Assembly: GCA_025506515.1 (NCBI GenBank)
Contig: CM046445.1
Coordinates: 2,911,131-2,975,130 of the forward strand
DNA length: 64,000 nucleotides
Reading direction: 5' to 3'
Source: Flaveria trinervia
Lineage: Eukaryota; Streptophyta; Magnoliopsida; Asterales; Asteraceae
Each line of letters starts with the position of its first letter. The stretch's first letter is position 1. Below, one piece after another: positions 1 to 11,755 of this stretch. The position numbers and the translations under genes were made by a program. The notes beneath the pieces were generated by a model that was not told the origin of the DNA, searched no databases, and worked only from the letters and a program-made list of their open reading frames with translations.

Positions 1-745
1 TCATGCGAATGAAACTAATACGGATGAGCACTTATGCGACTGGACCCTCAATCGCATGACTCCCCATGCGACTAGCCCCAATTGTGCAAATGAACTCTCA
101 ATCGTGCGAATGGACCCTTATCGCACCTCATTCGGTCGTATGGCCTTCATTCGGTTGCCTAGCCCTAGCTGATGCATAATGCAGTTCATCCGGAACCCAA
201 TCTGCCATTTTCGACCTCCAAGCTCATCTAAACCCATTCTAAGCCCAAATCAACCATCTAAGTCTTAGGAATGCATACCACAACACCATTCAAGCACACA
301 CAAGCTCACAAACAAGGCTCAAACGCATCATACACACACATACACAAACACATACACAAACGGGTCAAACATGCACACACTCAAAAACCCGATTTTTAGA
401 TGTGTTCCAGCCCCAAATCATTCAAAAATGTGTAAAAGAGAGTTCCTAGAACTCACACAAATGACCAAAACGAGAAGAGCTTCGATTTGACTAGCTTCTC
501 AACGATTTTGCTCACTCGAATCAACATGAACTAACTTTTCTCCTTTTTTCTCTTCTTTCTCTCTTCTCCTCTTTTTTTTTTGCTGAAATTGTAAGTGTGG
601 GGAGAGGGTAATGGCTGCCCTCTCCCTACATATATCTTCATATACCAAATTTTCTCTTGTTGGCGAGTTTGGTCTCTCGACTTTGGACTTTTTTTCTTTT
701 TCTTCTTTCGTCAGCTTCAAAATAAATAAATAACCGGGTGTTACA
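1..745 (-). mobile_element. Family I LTR, partial, cut by the window edge
   Basis: The right end reads GTGTTACA at 738-745, which on the minus strand is the family I LTR start TGTAACACC. The whole stretch aligns with the 5' end (sense) of the LTR at 56970-59156, including a GCGAATG/GCGACTG array (about 1-180), a CA-rich block, and a pyrimidine-rich block before the terminus. The other end lies outside the window, so it cannot be told whether this is a solo LTR or part of an element. The reading frames inside it are not believed to be genes. Confidence 0.85.
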
Positions 746-1687
746 ATATGGTTGTATTTTTCATTTGAAGCCTATAATATTATTATTTACATTTAAAGAT
801 AGCGTTATGTGTTTGTGAACAATCTTAACCCTTTGACAATTCCGCCGTCAAAGTTTGGGTGTGACAGTTAACGCAATAAACAAGGTTTACATTGTCTCAA
901 TTTATAATAAAAGGAAAAATGTTTGGTCATATGGCAAGATTTTAGTCAATGTATTGACGCATGGAATCTTCACAGAATACAAATACTACGTGTTATTTTA
1001 TTTGCAATATGGTTTTCCAAAAAAATGGTTCAAATAGTATTTAATGTATAATTAAACAACATTTTAAAATTAGATGTTAATATTTAATGATTGAAACAGA
1101 AATTTAAAAACTTTAAGTTCTAAATTAAATCTGCAATTCAATACGAGATTTTATCTAAAAGTAACTAACTAAATTAGTTAAATTTTGAAATTTAAAACTA
1201 TATACTCAATTTGAATATTTAAATTGGGCATATAGTTCTGAATTTTAAATTCTAATGATAACAACTAATTTGAATATTTTGAGTTAATAATTTCAAAATT
1301 TTAAAATATTTTATATTTTAACAATATCATATAATATTTGTATGTATTATATAACATAATACCGTTATTTTATTATATATATATAATAAATTGTTTTGTT
1401 TACTGTTCTTCCAATATCAAATATATTTAAAAAATATATGAAATAAATTCTCCAATGATCAAATAGTTCAGGTATTATGTGTGAATAGCTTCTCTTATTT
1501 TTCCATTATTCACACAGTCATTATCTTCACAAATTTCGTATTGCATTCAACTATAATATTATGTACACTTGGATTTGAAAACAAGTTTTTAATGATAAAC
1601 TTTAATACTGATATTTTTTGTCTCGTGACCAAAACTTTCACTTTGTTCATCTTTTATTAATGTATACTGGTTTATACAGTACTAATA
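746..1687. other. AT-rich intergenic DNA, no gene seen
   Basis: Very AT-rich sequence with homopolymer-like runs and a short TA run near 1375-1386. I see no protein homology, LTR terminus or RNA gene here. Confidence 0.6.
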
Positions 1688-1714
1688 AACCATCAAGTTA
1701 CCGTTTTCAACATG

Positions 1715-3706
1715 TGTAAGGCTCCGTTCCCGGAAACCTCACAGTTGGTCAATCACAGCAGTTAAAACATTAGACATTTTAATTATACAAACTTAAGCAG
1801 CGGAAATAATTTATCAAAAACCATTCATTTCATTTAAACCACTGTTGTTGAGCAATACATCATCGTTTAACTGATTACAAAAGAATTGTTTTACTACATT
1901 ACAAAACAACAACAACATAAAATACGAATGGACGTCAGTGTTTCCCTGACGAGTAGCTTCACCCTCGTGCCATCCTCAGCAATAATTACGTGCCAACTGA
2001 AAATGTATAAAAGTCAGCGTTGCTGAGTGAATTCTAGTTTTAAAAGGTGGTAAAATACTTTTTGTATGTTGTATATGAAAATACTCTTTATGTGAAATAC
2101 AACTCTTTACTCTATATGCGAGCACGCATTAACTATATGAACAAATACTGTTCGTTCTCTTTACTGTATGCATTGTATGTTCTGTAATCTTTTATTTTTA
2201 TCTTTCACTTTCTGTATGGACCAATGAGCAATACCCTAAACTGTATGCGCGATGAAAACCGGTGATTGGCCATCTATATCCCTCAAGAGGGTTCTGTTTA
2301 CTCTATACAAGGCTGATCCAAACACCTAGGGTACACTACAGAGGTCCTACCTATCTCCAAGACTGGCCTGTGTACATAATAGGGTATCTAACCCGCAACA
2401 CAGTTGAGCTAACGACAACACGGTCGTGTACCTCCTATAAACTTGCAAGACTTGTTAACATTTTATTAATGTTCCTCTTCTTTTCTTTATTGTTCTTTCT
2501 CTTTATTATTACAATATACTTTACGTTACGATAATAAAGATACCATGTAAAGTCAAACACTATAAGTAATAATAATAATAGCAATAATAATAATAATAAG
2601 GAACAATCATAAGGCAATCATAATCATGCATGAAACCCATCATTAATAAGCCCTAGTCAACCATCGGTCAAGACCCTAAGAGCACAAACTCCCAAGAATT
2701 TTGTAATAAATTCTAAGTGTTGGGCGCTTAGACACTATTTGGGCGCATGAGCCATGTTTGGGTGTTTCATCACTATTTAGGCGCATCAGTCAACACTTAG
2801 CTGCATTAACTCTTAGGCGCATGAACAATTCAGGCGCATGGGCACTATTCGGACGGATGGACACTTAGGCGCATGGGCCACTTGGGTGCATGGGCACTAT
2901 TGAGGCGCATGGCCCTACACTTAGTCGTCCGACTAATATTTCTAGGTGCATGGACCACTATTCAGGCGCATGGGCTATACTTAAACATTTCTAAGGCAAT
3001 TTCAGGCGCATGACCTACTGTTCAGGCGCATGGGTTATACTTAAATCCTTTTAAGGCATTTTCAGGCGCATGAGCCTTATCTTGGCGCATGAACCTTCTG
3101 TGTAACATGTTTCTAGTATGTTTTCAAACCCAATCATCAAACCCAATCTGTTCTAAGATTAACATGGCTATTCTAAACATGAACAACCTATAAGCATTCA
3201 AGAATCAACATCTAACATGCATAATACATACGGTATACATACATAAACTTCATAAAATCAGTTTAATACATTTTCAGCCCCAAAGAGAGTTTAAAACAAG
3301 TAAAAACCGAGGTCTAGAACTCACCTGGTGCAACTTGAGTGTTTCTTCCTTCTAACCCGCTTGCAAATGAGTTCAAACACCTAAAAATAACACCAACACA
3401 CACACACGGACACACACACAAGCATATAAGCACATAAGCATGTAATCGAGATAAACCCGTCATAAATACCTAAGGACCACGAATTCTTACCTTGAATTCG
3501 TTCTTCTTCTTCTTCAAACCGAGAGTTTCTGCTCTCTCTCTAAATCCGATTTGCAAAAAGGTCAAAAGTAGCATGGTGTGGGCAGCCATGTTGCTTTTGT
3601 ATCAACTTTTGAAAGATTTGTCCTTTTTGACACTTTTAACACCTCATCTTGGGTTAATTGATGTTTCTTTCTTTTTATTACTTTTATAAAATTATCAGGT
3701 GTTACA
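1715..3706 (-). mobile_element. Family I solo LTR with perfect TSD ACATG
   Basis: It starts TGTAAGGCTCCG at 1715 and ends GGTGTTACA at 3706. It is flanked by ACATG on both sides (1710-1714 and 3707-3711). There is no internal retroelement sequence, so this is a solo LTR left after LTR-LTR recombination. Sense is on the minus strand. It holds a GGCGCATG array (2720-3115) and a relative of the conserved GCTGAG-type block near 1955-2040. The insertion splits the first unit of a 134-bp tandem repeat. Confidence 0.95.
2720..3115. repeat. GCGCATG-core array inside LTR
   Basis: Irregular tandem array of GGCGCATGRRC-like units spaced by roughly 15-30 bp, with variants such as GGTGCATGG and GGACGGATGG. 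It lies about 600-990 bp from the sense 5' end of its LTR, the same position as the arrays in the other family I LTRs. Confidence 0.85.
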
Positions 3707-3711
3707 ACATG

Positions 3712-3953
3712 ATATCATCAGTATCAGTCACTATCAGATGTAACTTTCTTGAATGATCTTGACATATCACATCGTGATTCGTTTATCGAGGTAGCCTTTG
3801 TATAATAATCCGGTAAAAACCATCAAGTTACCGTGTTCAACATGATATCATCAATATCAGTCACTATCATATGTAACTTTCTTAAATGATCTTGACATAT
3901 CACATCATGATTCGTTTATCGAGGTAGCCTTTGTATAATAATCCAGTAAAAAC
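3712..3953. repeat. 134-bp tandem repeat, two units
   Basis: The second unit is about 3820-3953 and begins CCATCAAGTTACCG. The first unit is 1689-1714 continued at 3712-3819, interrupted by the solo LTR. The two units differ at only a few bases. The second unit keeps the uninterrupted join CAACATGATATC, which is the empty target site of the LTR. Confidence 0.9.
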
Positions 3954-4618
3954 TTACTATATTGAGTTTACTGTGTTTGTGGAGGAGGTATTATTCAACC
4001 AATCGGATTATATCTTATCCTTTTAATAGTTATATAAAGCATATCTGCTACGTAACCTTAATTTTTTTATATTTTTAATTACAATGACACTACAATACAT
4101 GTGAATATTCTAAAAAGATGCTTTTATATATTTAGGAAGTTAGGATGGAATCTGGTTAAAGGTTTGTATACAAAAAAGTGTTTAGAATTTATAAACATTA
4201 ATATTTTTTTGTGTATTTAATTTACATGTATACATATTTATTTAATCGATCTTCACATACGTATATATTACAGACTTACACATACGTATATATAATAGCA
4301 ACTGATATTTTATGTTTCTATTTATTTTAAAGAGTAAATTTCATGGATGGTTCTATGTTTGGTCAAAATTTAGAATTTGATCATTAAACTTTAAAAATTT
4401 CAAACATAGTCCGTAATAATGTATTTATCTTTGTTCAATGATTTTTATTAATGTTAGTTCAACTACTAGTTATTTTACTAACATTAAAAAGATCCTATGT
4501 TAGGATTTTTTAGAACTTTATTTATTTTGAGAACTTAATAACTAATCTAGACCACACATTATTTTCTAATTATTATAATTAAAAATTAAATAAAAGGGTA
4601 TAATGGTAATAAACTAAT
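3954..4618. other. AT-rich intergenic DNA
   Basis: No gene, LTR terminus or RNA recognised. The sequence is low in GC with short T and A runs. Confidence 0.6.
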
Positions 4619-4628
4619 ACACACACAC

Positions 4629-4708
<80 letters not shown>

Positions 4709-4732
4709 CATATGTATATGTATATATATATA
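4619..4732. repeat. (CA)n/(TA)n microsatellite, left
   Basis: ACACACAC and GTGTGTGT followed by a long TA dinucleotide run, then a CATA/TGTA-interrupted portion. It directly abuts the inverted-repeat element at 4733. Confidence 0.95.
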
Positions 4733-5210
4733 GGGTTATCTTGAAAACTATCCTTTTTGTGAGAACTTTTAAAACCAATATAAGTCACATATTTCTTATC
4801 ACCTACAAATCACATGTTATTTTCCTTTTTATAAACCGTACATAATATGTTTAATGATGTTATTTTTTCAAAAAATTTCACCATTCATCAATTTCAGTAT
4901 TTTTTTATATTTCCAATAGCGACCGTATCAATATACTTTTTTTATAAAAATCATCCACCCGTTATTTATATATGTGTAAATCTAGTTATACACATGTGTA
5001 TATGTAAAATGAATTATGTAAAAAAATACTTTTTGAAAATTTTTTTATGAAAGAGGGAAACTAGGGAAACATTTTTGTGTTTTTATTTTTTTTTATTTTT
5101 ATGTTATTTTTCATTAAATAATTTTTTGTTAATTATCATTTTGTCAATCAAAACTAGTGGCTCACATTGTTTCGTAAAGTTCTCACAAAAAATGAGAGTT
5201 TTCATTTACA
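4733..5210. mobile_element. Short TIR element (MITE-like) between two TA tracts
   Basis: Near-terminal inverted repeats are visible. 4743-4769 (GAAAACTATCC, TTTTTGTGAGAACTTT) is the reverse complement, with a few mismatches, of 5176-5203 (AAAGTTCTCACAAAAA, ATGAGAGTTTTC). The body is about 480 bp, AT-rich, with no coding capacity. (TA)n flanks it on both sides, resembling the rice Micron MITEs, which insert into TA microsatellites. The transposase family is not identifiable from this copy, so MITE is an inference. Confidence 0.6.
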
Positions 5211-5228
5211 TCATATATACATATATAA

Positions 5229-5306
<78 letters not shown>

Positions 5307-5310
5307 TATT
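5211..5310. repeat. (TA)n microsatellite, right
   Basis: Nearly pure TA dinucleotide run following the right inverted repeat. Reading frames here encode only I/Y repeats and are not genes. Confidence 0.95.
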
Positions 5311-6274
5311 GTAAATGTAAAAATGTAAAACTAATAAATTACCATTTGGATTTGAATCCCGTTAAAACAACTCGTCTTGTGTTTCATTCTCCCCCACTTT
5401 GAGTTTAGTTAACCATTGGTTGGTTCGTCGAACCAACGATGGCACTTTTTTGGTGATCTTTAAGTTTAGGGTATTCGTATGCATATATCCAAGCCTTTGT
5501 CTGTGCCTCCTGTTCATTTTCATCCCATGGCTTGTTACGTTGTTAGTAGCCCGAGTTGTCGAGTTACTATTTGACATTGACTTTGGTGGGGTTGTTTCTT
5601 CAACATAAATATCTTCATCTTTGCTTTCATAAACTTAAATATCATCAAAGGATTTGTTTTTTCTTATTTATTTTCTTTGTCGTCTTCTTCTTGTACATAT
5701 TGAGATGGCTTTTGAAAAGAGTTTTTGGCATGTTATTGTAGTAAGAAAATAATGATAATTTTTAAAATGTGGACATAGTAGGGTGGTAGAACGATGGTTG
5801 GGGATTCATAAAGATTTTGAAATCAATCAGTTGTATGCGGTGGTGGTGAGTTAAACGGTTGGATAGAAGGCGGCGGTTTACTCGGACCCGAACGCACCTT
5901 TGGTCTATATTTTTAGGAGGTTTGAACTTGGGAATTTGAGGATTTTTTAGTGAATTCCATTTTTTACAAAGAAGAATGTATATTTGTGTAGGAATATATG
6001 AGAAAGGTTTGAGAATAGTGTATAAATTGTGACTTATAGGTTAGTATTTATAGTTTTTTTTTATTATTTTATTATTACTTTTTTTGGCATATAGCCATTG
6101 ATGAGTGGGGGTGGGGTGGGTGTAATGGTCCAATTCCACGGTCAAAATGGGGGTGATGGCATGGCGAGTACATGTCGTATGGCATGAATATATTGCAGCG
6201 TGAGGATCATTGCGGGTGTGTCTGACGTGGATGCCTCACCCCTAAGAGAAAATTTTAAAATATAAAGTGAGATT
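5311..6274. other. Intergenic DNA left of the nested LTR block
   Basis: Short open frames in several phases show no recognisable domains. This is the true left flank of the family II LTR insertion. 6275-6279 (TGTGT) is one copy of its target-site duplication. Confidence 0.55.
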
Positions 6275-8749
6275 TGTGTTGTCACATCCCGACGGAAGCG
6301 TGAAATGCTTTGGGTGTGACTCGTCATTCAGAATTCATTGATCAAGAATAAATAATTTAACATACAAGAACATATCATGACATAATATTTATCATATAGA
6401 TAATTAAAGTTAGGATTACATCATATCATGAATAGTCAAAATTTAACATAATATAATCCTATTACAACATAAAGATCTAACAACTACATCTTCAGAGTCG
6501 ATGGAAATGAGCATCCACCCATACATTGAGGTCATAGAGTTTAACTGTCAGATTTACACAAACTTTCCCTGTTAATTCTCCCAAGCTGTTATACACATCA
6601 ATAAAGAACATTATGCTGTTAGACATGATGATTTCCTGAATAAAAACATACTCAAAATGGTCAACATAAAGTTGGTGAGATCATAGGTTTAATTTCAGAC
6701 AAAATATTTTTGATGCATCAAATACAACCAAACCTTACATAATACTTAGATGATTTATAACTGTCATAACATAATTCATAAAATCAGATAATATAGCATA
6801 ACAACACTCATGCTGTTGGTGCAGGAAATATTTTCCTAAGTAGCGCTACCTATGTTATCCAACGGTTCCACATCCGAATTAATGGTTGTAACAAAAATGA
6901 CAATACATCTCAAAATCTTACATAATTGCATCAATCATAAAAACAGTATGCTTTTCCCCCCAAAAATCTTATAAAAAAAACGGGGCTATGAGTCTCACCT
7001 TTTACTCCAATAGATATCCTATAAACAAAAATATTTATAATTTAGACAATATCTTTTCTTCAAAAGTTACAGTACCTCAGATTATACAATTTATTACAGA
7101 AATTATATCACAAAATTTTTACAGTGGATGGGTTCGAAAATCAGACATAACATATTTAAATTTTATATTCCAATTATTTACAGTTTATTTTCTGTAATTT
7201 GTATATTAATTGCATAAATTATCAGAAATACCTTTGGGCCTCTAAAATTCATCAAATTTTGTGAGGATATGTATAACAAAATTTTTATTTCTTCAAAAGT
7301 TTCTTAAGTTCTCTATCATAGCAGAACCTATTTTTATGATTTTTATCATTCCAACAATATTCGGTAAAAATAACAGAATATTTTCTAAAATTCCAATTTT
7401 TATACAATCTACTCTATTCTAATTGTCATGCTTTGTGCAAATTTTTCATGATTTATCTTATAGTTTTAGTATTTTTTTCTAATTTTTAAATAGAAGAAAC
7501 TTCTAAAATGCATAACTTACGCATAACTTTGATTTAAGCCACAAAACTTTTTTTACAAGTCCTTTACATCATAAGAATCAACATATATTTTTCCAACTTC
7601 TTGTCAATGTCAGTTCTTCTAGTAGAAAAGTCTTTTCCAAATACTTAAATAATTTATATAAATTATACTGATTATAATTGTACCAAAATTTGCAGAACCT
7701 TAATCCTTAATATTTCTAATATATCTATTATGCTTATTCCCACAATCACAGTCATTTAACTAGCATAACAATTTTATCAAATTTATGCATAATTTCAACC
7801 CTTATTTGTAATCTTTTTGTTTAATTTCATAATTTATCATACTTTACAGATTTTCAAACCTTTCTTATTGATTTTTGAATAAGATGAAATATTTGTAGTG
7901 TTTGATAAAAACTTTTCATGTTTTTATCACAAGGGTTGATTATATGTGTTGTTAACACACATGTAACTTATAATTTTAGTTAGTTTAAGAGTTGATACCT
8001 TGATTTTGATAATGAGAGAGGGCAAGGGTAGCTGATGGTAGCTTCTTTCTTTGACTCGAGTGGTTGTTTGAGCTTTAAGATCTTAATATTCCTTCGAACC
8101 AATGTAAGGGATATGGAGAATTCAAGGTTGCGGTTGATGTGTGTTTGATAGGGAGAATCGTGATGTAACACCCGGTTATTTATTTATTTTTGAAGACGAC
8201 GAAGGGAGAAAAAGAAATAAAGTCTAAAGTCGGGGGACCAAACTTGCCAAAACGCGAGAAAGTTTGGATGAATGGGGAATAAGAGGGGAGGGCAGCCCAC
8301 ACCCTCCCCCACATAGCCAAAAGTTCAGCCAAAGAAAGGAGAAGAGAAGAAATGGGAGAAAAAGAGAGAAAAGTTTGGTTCGAGTGGGTTCAAGCGTTCA
8401 AAATCGTCGTGTAGCGGGTCTGATCGAAGCTCTACTTCTCGGTGTTGTTTGTGTGAGTTCTAGGACCCCTCTTTTACATGTTTTTGAATGATTTTGGGGC
8501 TGGAACACATCTGAAAATTGTTTTTGAAGTATGTGTGTGTTTGACCCGTTTGTGTATGTGGGTGTATGTGTATGATTCGTTTGGGTCTTGCTTTTGAGCT
8601 TGCGTGTGCTTGAATGGTGTTGTGGTATGTTTTCCTAAGGTTTAGGATGGTTGATTTGGGCTTAGAATGGGTTTAGATGAGCTTGGAGGTTGAAAATGGT
8701 AGATTGGGTTCGGGATGAACTGCATTCTGCATCAGCTAGGGCTAGGCGA

Positions 8750-9085
8750 TCGAATGGAGGCCATACGGACGAATGAGGTGCGATTGAGGTTCATTCGCAC
8801 GATTGGGGTCCATTCGCATGGGGATTCATGCGACTAAGAGCCCATTCGCATAAGTGTGCTCATCCGCATTAGTTTCATTCGCACAAGGTGTTCATTCGCA
8901 TTAGTTCCATTCGCATTAGTTTCATTCACATTAGTTCCATTCGCATGGGACTCATCCACATTAAGTTCATCCGTATTAGGTCCATTCACATGGGTGTTCA
9001 TTCGCATAGGTGTTCATCCGCATTGGTCCATTCGCATGATGTTCAGTCTCCTGAAGGCCATGCGACTGAAAGGTGCCCATACGCC
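8750..9085. repeat. GCGAATG-core (CATTCGCAT) array inside LTR
   Basis: Dense array of CATTCGCAT and CATCCGCAT units with TTAGTTC-like spacers, in sense orientation on the plus strand. It lies about 590-920 bp from the LTR start. Overlapping frames give periodic peptides rich in I, R, S and H; these are by-products of the array. Confidence 0.88.
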
Positions 9086-10188
9086 CAAGTAGGGCTGGTG
9101 TACCCGAGGAAAACGTAGTGTATTTACTGACTTTTAGGGGAAAGTGCAAATGTAAGTTTTGACGTGAAAGGTTCCCGTAAGTTCATGTAAGTTGACTTTT
9201 GAGGTCGTAGACGCTATGTTGGGCATGATGTATGATGTTGCATGTTATTACATGATGTATGTATGTATGATGATGCCCTGTATGATGTTATTGACTGTGT
9301 ATGTTATGTTTCTTGTAATGATGTATGTTTATCTTTCCCGTGGCTTTACGTTGAATGTTAATGAATGAAATGAAAGTATTATGTAATGTAAAGTGGAAGA
9401 TAAAGAAAAATGAAACATGATGAATGAATGCATGCATTAATAAATGATGAAAGTAAAGAAAGTCTTGCAAGCCTTGTATGTCGGGACACACCATTGAAAG
9501 GTGTTAGCCCAACGGTGTGTGGGTTCGCTACCCCGGGATGATGCACATCGGGGTCTTTCTTTGTGATTGACCATTTGTATAGAACCATTGTTGCATACCT
9601 TAGGTGTTGTGACTAGAGCTGCGGAGCACCGTTGTAAGGCCCCGTTCTCGGGCACCTCACAATTGGATTCTTATCGCACATAAAACATTTAAAAATGTAC
9701 ATTTATTTTGTAGCGGAATTTAAACTTTCATTAATAACTAAAAACATGGCATTTCATTCATTTACAACATTCGTTTTTATCTCAAAATACAATGACATGT
9801 CAAAATATGATGCCAGCCTCAAAACGATCCCAGTAGCTTATGCATCCATGCCTGTAACTCCTCAGCATCAACAAAATATCTGCTAACTATCATGCATACA
9901 AAAGTCAATGATACTGAGGGAGTTCTAGTTTTTATAATAAAATACTTTATTTCCTTTAAAACCTATCTTTACATTCATTCGTGGTCATACAACATACGTA
10001 CACTCAATCTATGTTCTTTATTCGTTTCGTTCTTTCATACTTTCATTGTTTCATTCTTTTGTTTACTTTCGTATTCATATTATCGTTCATACTTCTCACT
10101 ATCTTTTACTTTCTTTTCTCTTACCTCCTTTTCGTACTTTACGTCCGTCAGTTGTCATACATCATATATTCATACTGATAATAATTAT

Positions 10189-11587
10189 TGTCACCCCTCA
10201 AAATCCACTTGCGGAGTCTTACCGCGAGGCGTGTGAACAAACCAGGATCACAGTCAATAGTTACTCAGAACGACTCTATATGCCATAATTTAAATGAAAT
10301 CAAGCCAAGTAAATAAATTAAACAGTGCGGAGAGTTTTGAAAACAACCCAAAGAAATAAAAGTATAATTGTGGCAAAACACGTGCCAATCCCAAAAGAGA
10401 AATCATTAATTATTAAAATGATAAAATTGTCTTGAAGACCGTGTCATAGAACGTAGTGGACCATGCAGTGCTCCTATGGCAAGCAAGCTAATGACCTGAG
10501 AATAGCATACTAAAAATTGTCAACAAAATGGTTGGTGAGTTCAAGAGATATTCAAATATAAACAGTTTAATAATAGAGATGTACAAGTAGCGTATTGTAA
10601 CAGATAGCTAGCCCATTAACAATAAATATTATTTCATAGTGATTTCGCAATTGAAGCTGACTGTGTTACGTTGTTGCCTCCTGCCACGACTTAACAGGTC
10701 GTGACAATGTTCATTAGGACAACTTGCACCCGGTTGACCTCGAGTCACACAGGTGGGGCTCGTCAGACCCAGTAGTACTACCCAAATTTCACCGCTAATC
10801 AATATTAACAATTCGAAAGTGTGAGGACTTTTCCATGATATCAACACTATATAATATTGTACACAACTTAAATACATAAAGCGTTCGTGATTTACCGGTA
10901 TGCTATCTCCCCCAAAGAGAGTAAATAAAAAGTGGGGCATGAACTCACCTGATATGCGTTTAGATACACAGAGTTTGACTTGTCAAACAGAATAGACAGA
11001 CAACCTTCAGAGGTTACCTCTAATTCGTGAAAAGTAACAAAATCGAGACTTCTAATGTGTTGTATGCCTTCAAATCGACCAAAATCCAATGCTTGATACT
11101 TGTTCCAAGTTGAAATCGTAAAGGGAGGGGGTTTGGGAAGGAAGTCGCGGCCAAATGGGAGGGATTAGGGTTGGGATTTGTTTTGTTTAATTTTAATTTA
11201 CATAATTACCCTTTTAACCCTTGTAATTTGTATTTTATAAAAACTAGGCTTTAAACTCTTTGTAAAGTGTTTTTAACTTCATAATATAAAGATATAAACT
11301 TATGAAAATCATTATATATCTTATCTTTATAAAAACACAAGACATACGAATAAATAGGCACGTTTCCGCGTTACGCGATTAATTTTCTAATTAACCTTTT
11401 AAAAATGTGTAAACACATAAACATAACCCAATGCTCACATAATCAATTAGATTCACATCAAATTAACATTATCCATTATTATTAGGTCACCAACGTTAAA
11501 CGCCAACTAGTGTGTGCTCACGACACGTGTATACAAGACTTAACGGAATTAACGGAGTTTGGTAACGGAAATTTACCGGATGTCACA
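10189..11587 (-). repeat. RT-1 3' LTR
   Basis: It begins TGTCACCCCTC (sense 3' end) and ends CCGGATGTCACA. It is the same length as the 5' LTR. It contains a 65-codon frame (10892-11089, minus) also present at 18283-18480; I treat that as untranslated LTR sequence. Confidence 0.95.
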
Positions 11588-11755
11588 TTATCCCCATGTT
11601 GAAAGAATTTTCGTCCCGAAAATTGCGTTACATGGTGAGAGTGTTCCATCACTGGTCTACTGCATTGGCACACAGAAATCGAAATCGAGTGAGTTTTGGA
11701 TGAGTTGTCACATCATCCCCATGTTGAAAGAAATTTCGTCCTGAAATTTAAATCA
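11588..11755 (-). repeat. Duplicated pol-end/LTR-edge segment of RT-1
   Basis: The segment just outside the 3' LTR (TGTCACA, TTATCCCCATGTTGAAAG, then TTTCGTCCCGAAA) is repeated at 11707-11749 as TGTCACATCATCCCCATG and so on. Each copy joins a TGTGACA LTR-edge motif to the GGGGATRA purine stretch that precedes it in sense. The piece between them (about 11618-11706) is unrelated to LTR sequence next to the edge. Confidence 0.75.

Noticed and set aside
4633..5314. Open frames made of I/Y repeats
   Set aside because: They are translations of TA microsatellites with no protein features.
5399..5741. Plus-strand hydrophobic frames
   Set aside because: AT-rich sequence rich in Phe and Leu codons; no conserved domain and overlapping frames on both strands.
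8856..9118. Frames encoding periodic I/R/S/H-rich peptides
   Set aside because: They arise from the CATTCGCAT array in several phases at once. Other family I arrays give different peptides, so no protein is conserved.
10892..11089. 65-codon frame in the RT-1 LTR, repeated at 18283-18480
   Set aside because: Its presence in both LTRs follows from LTR duplication. No domain, and it probably lies in the untranslated leader.
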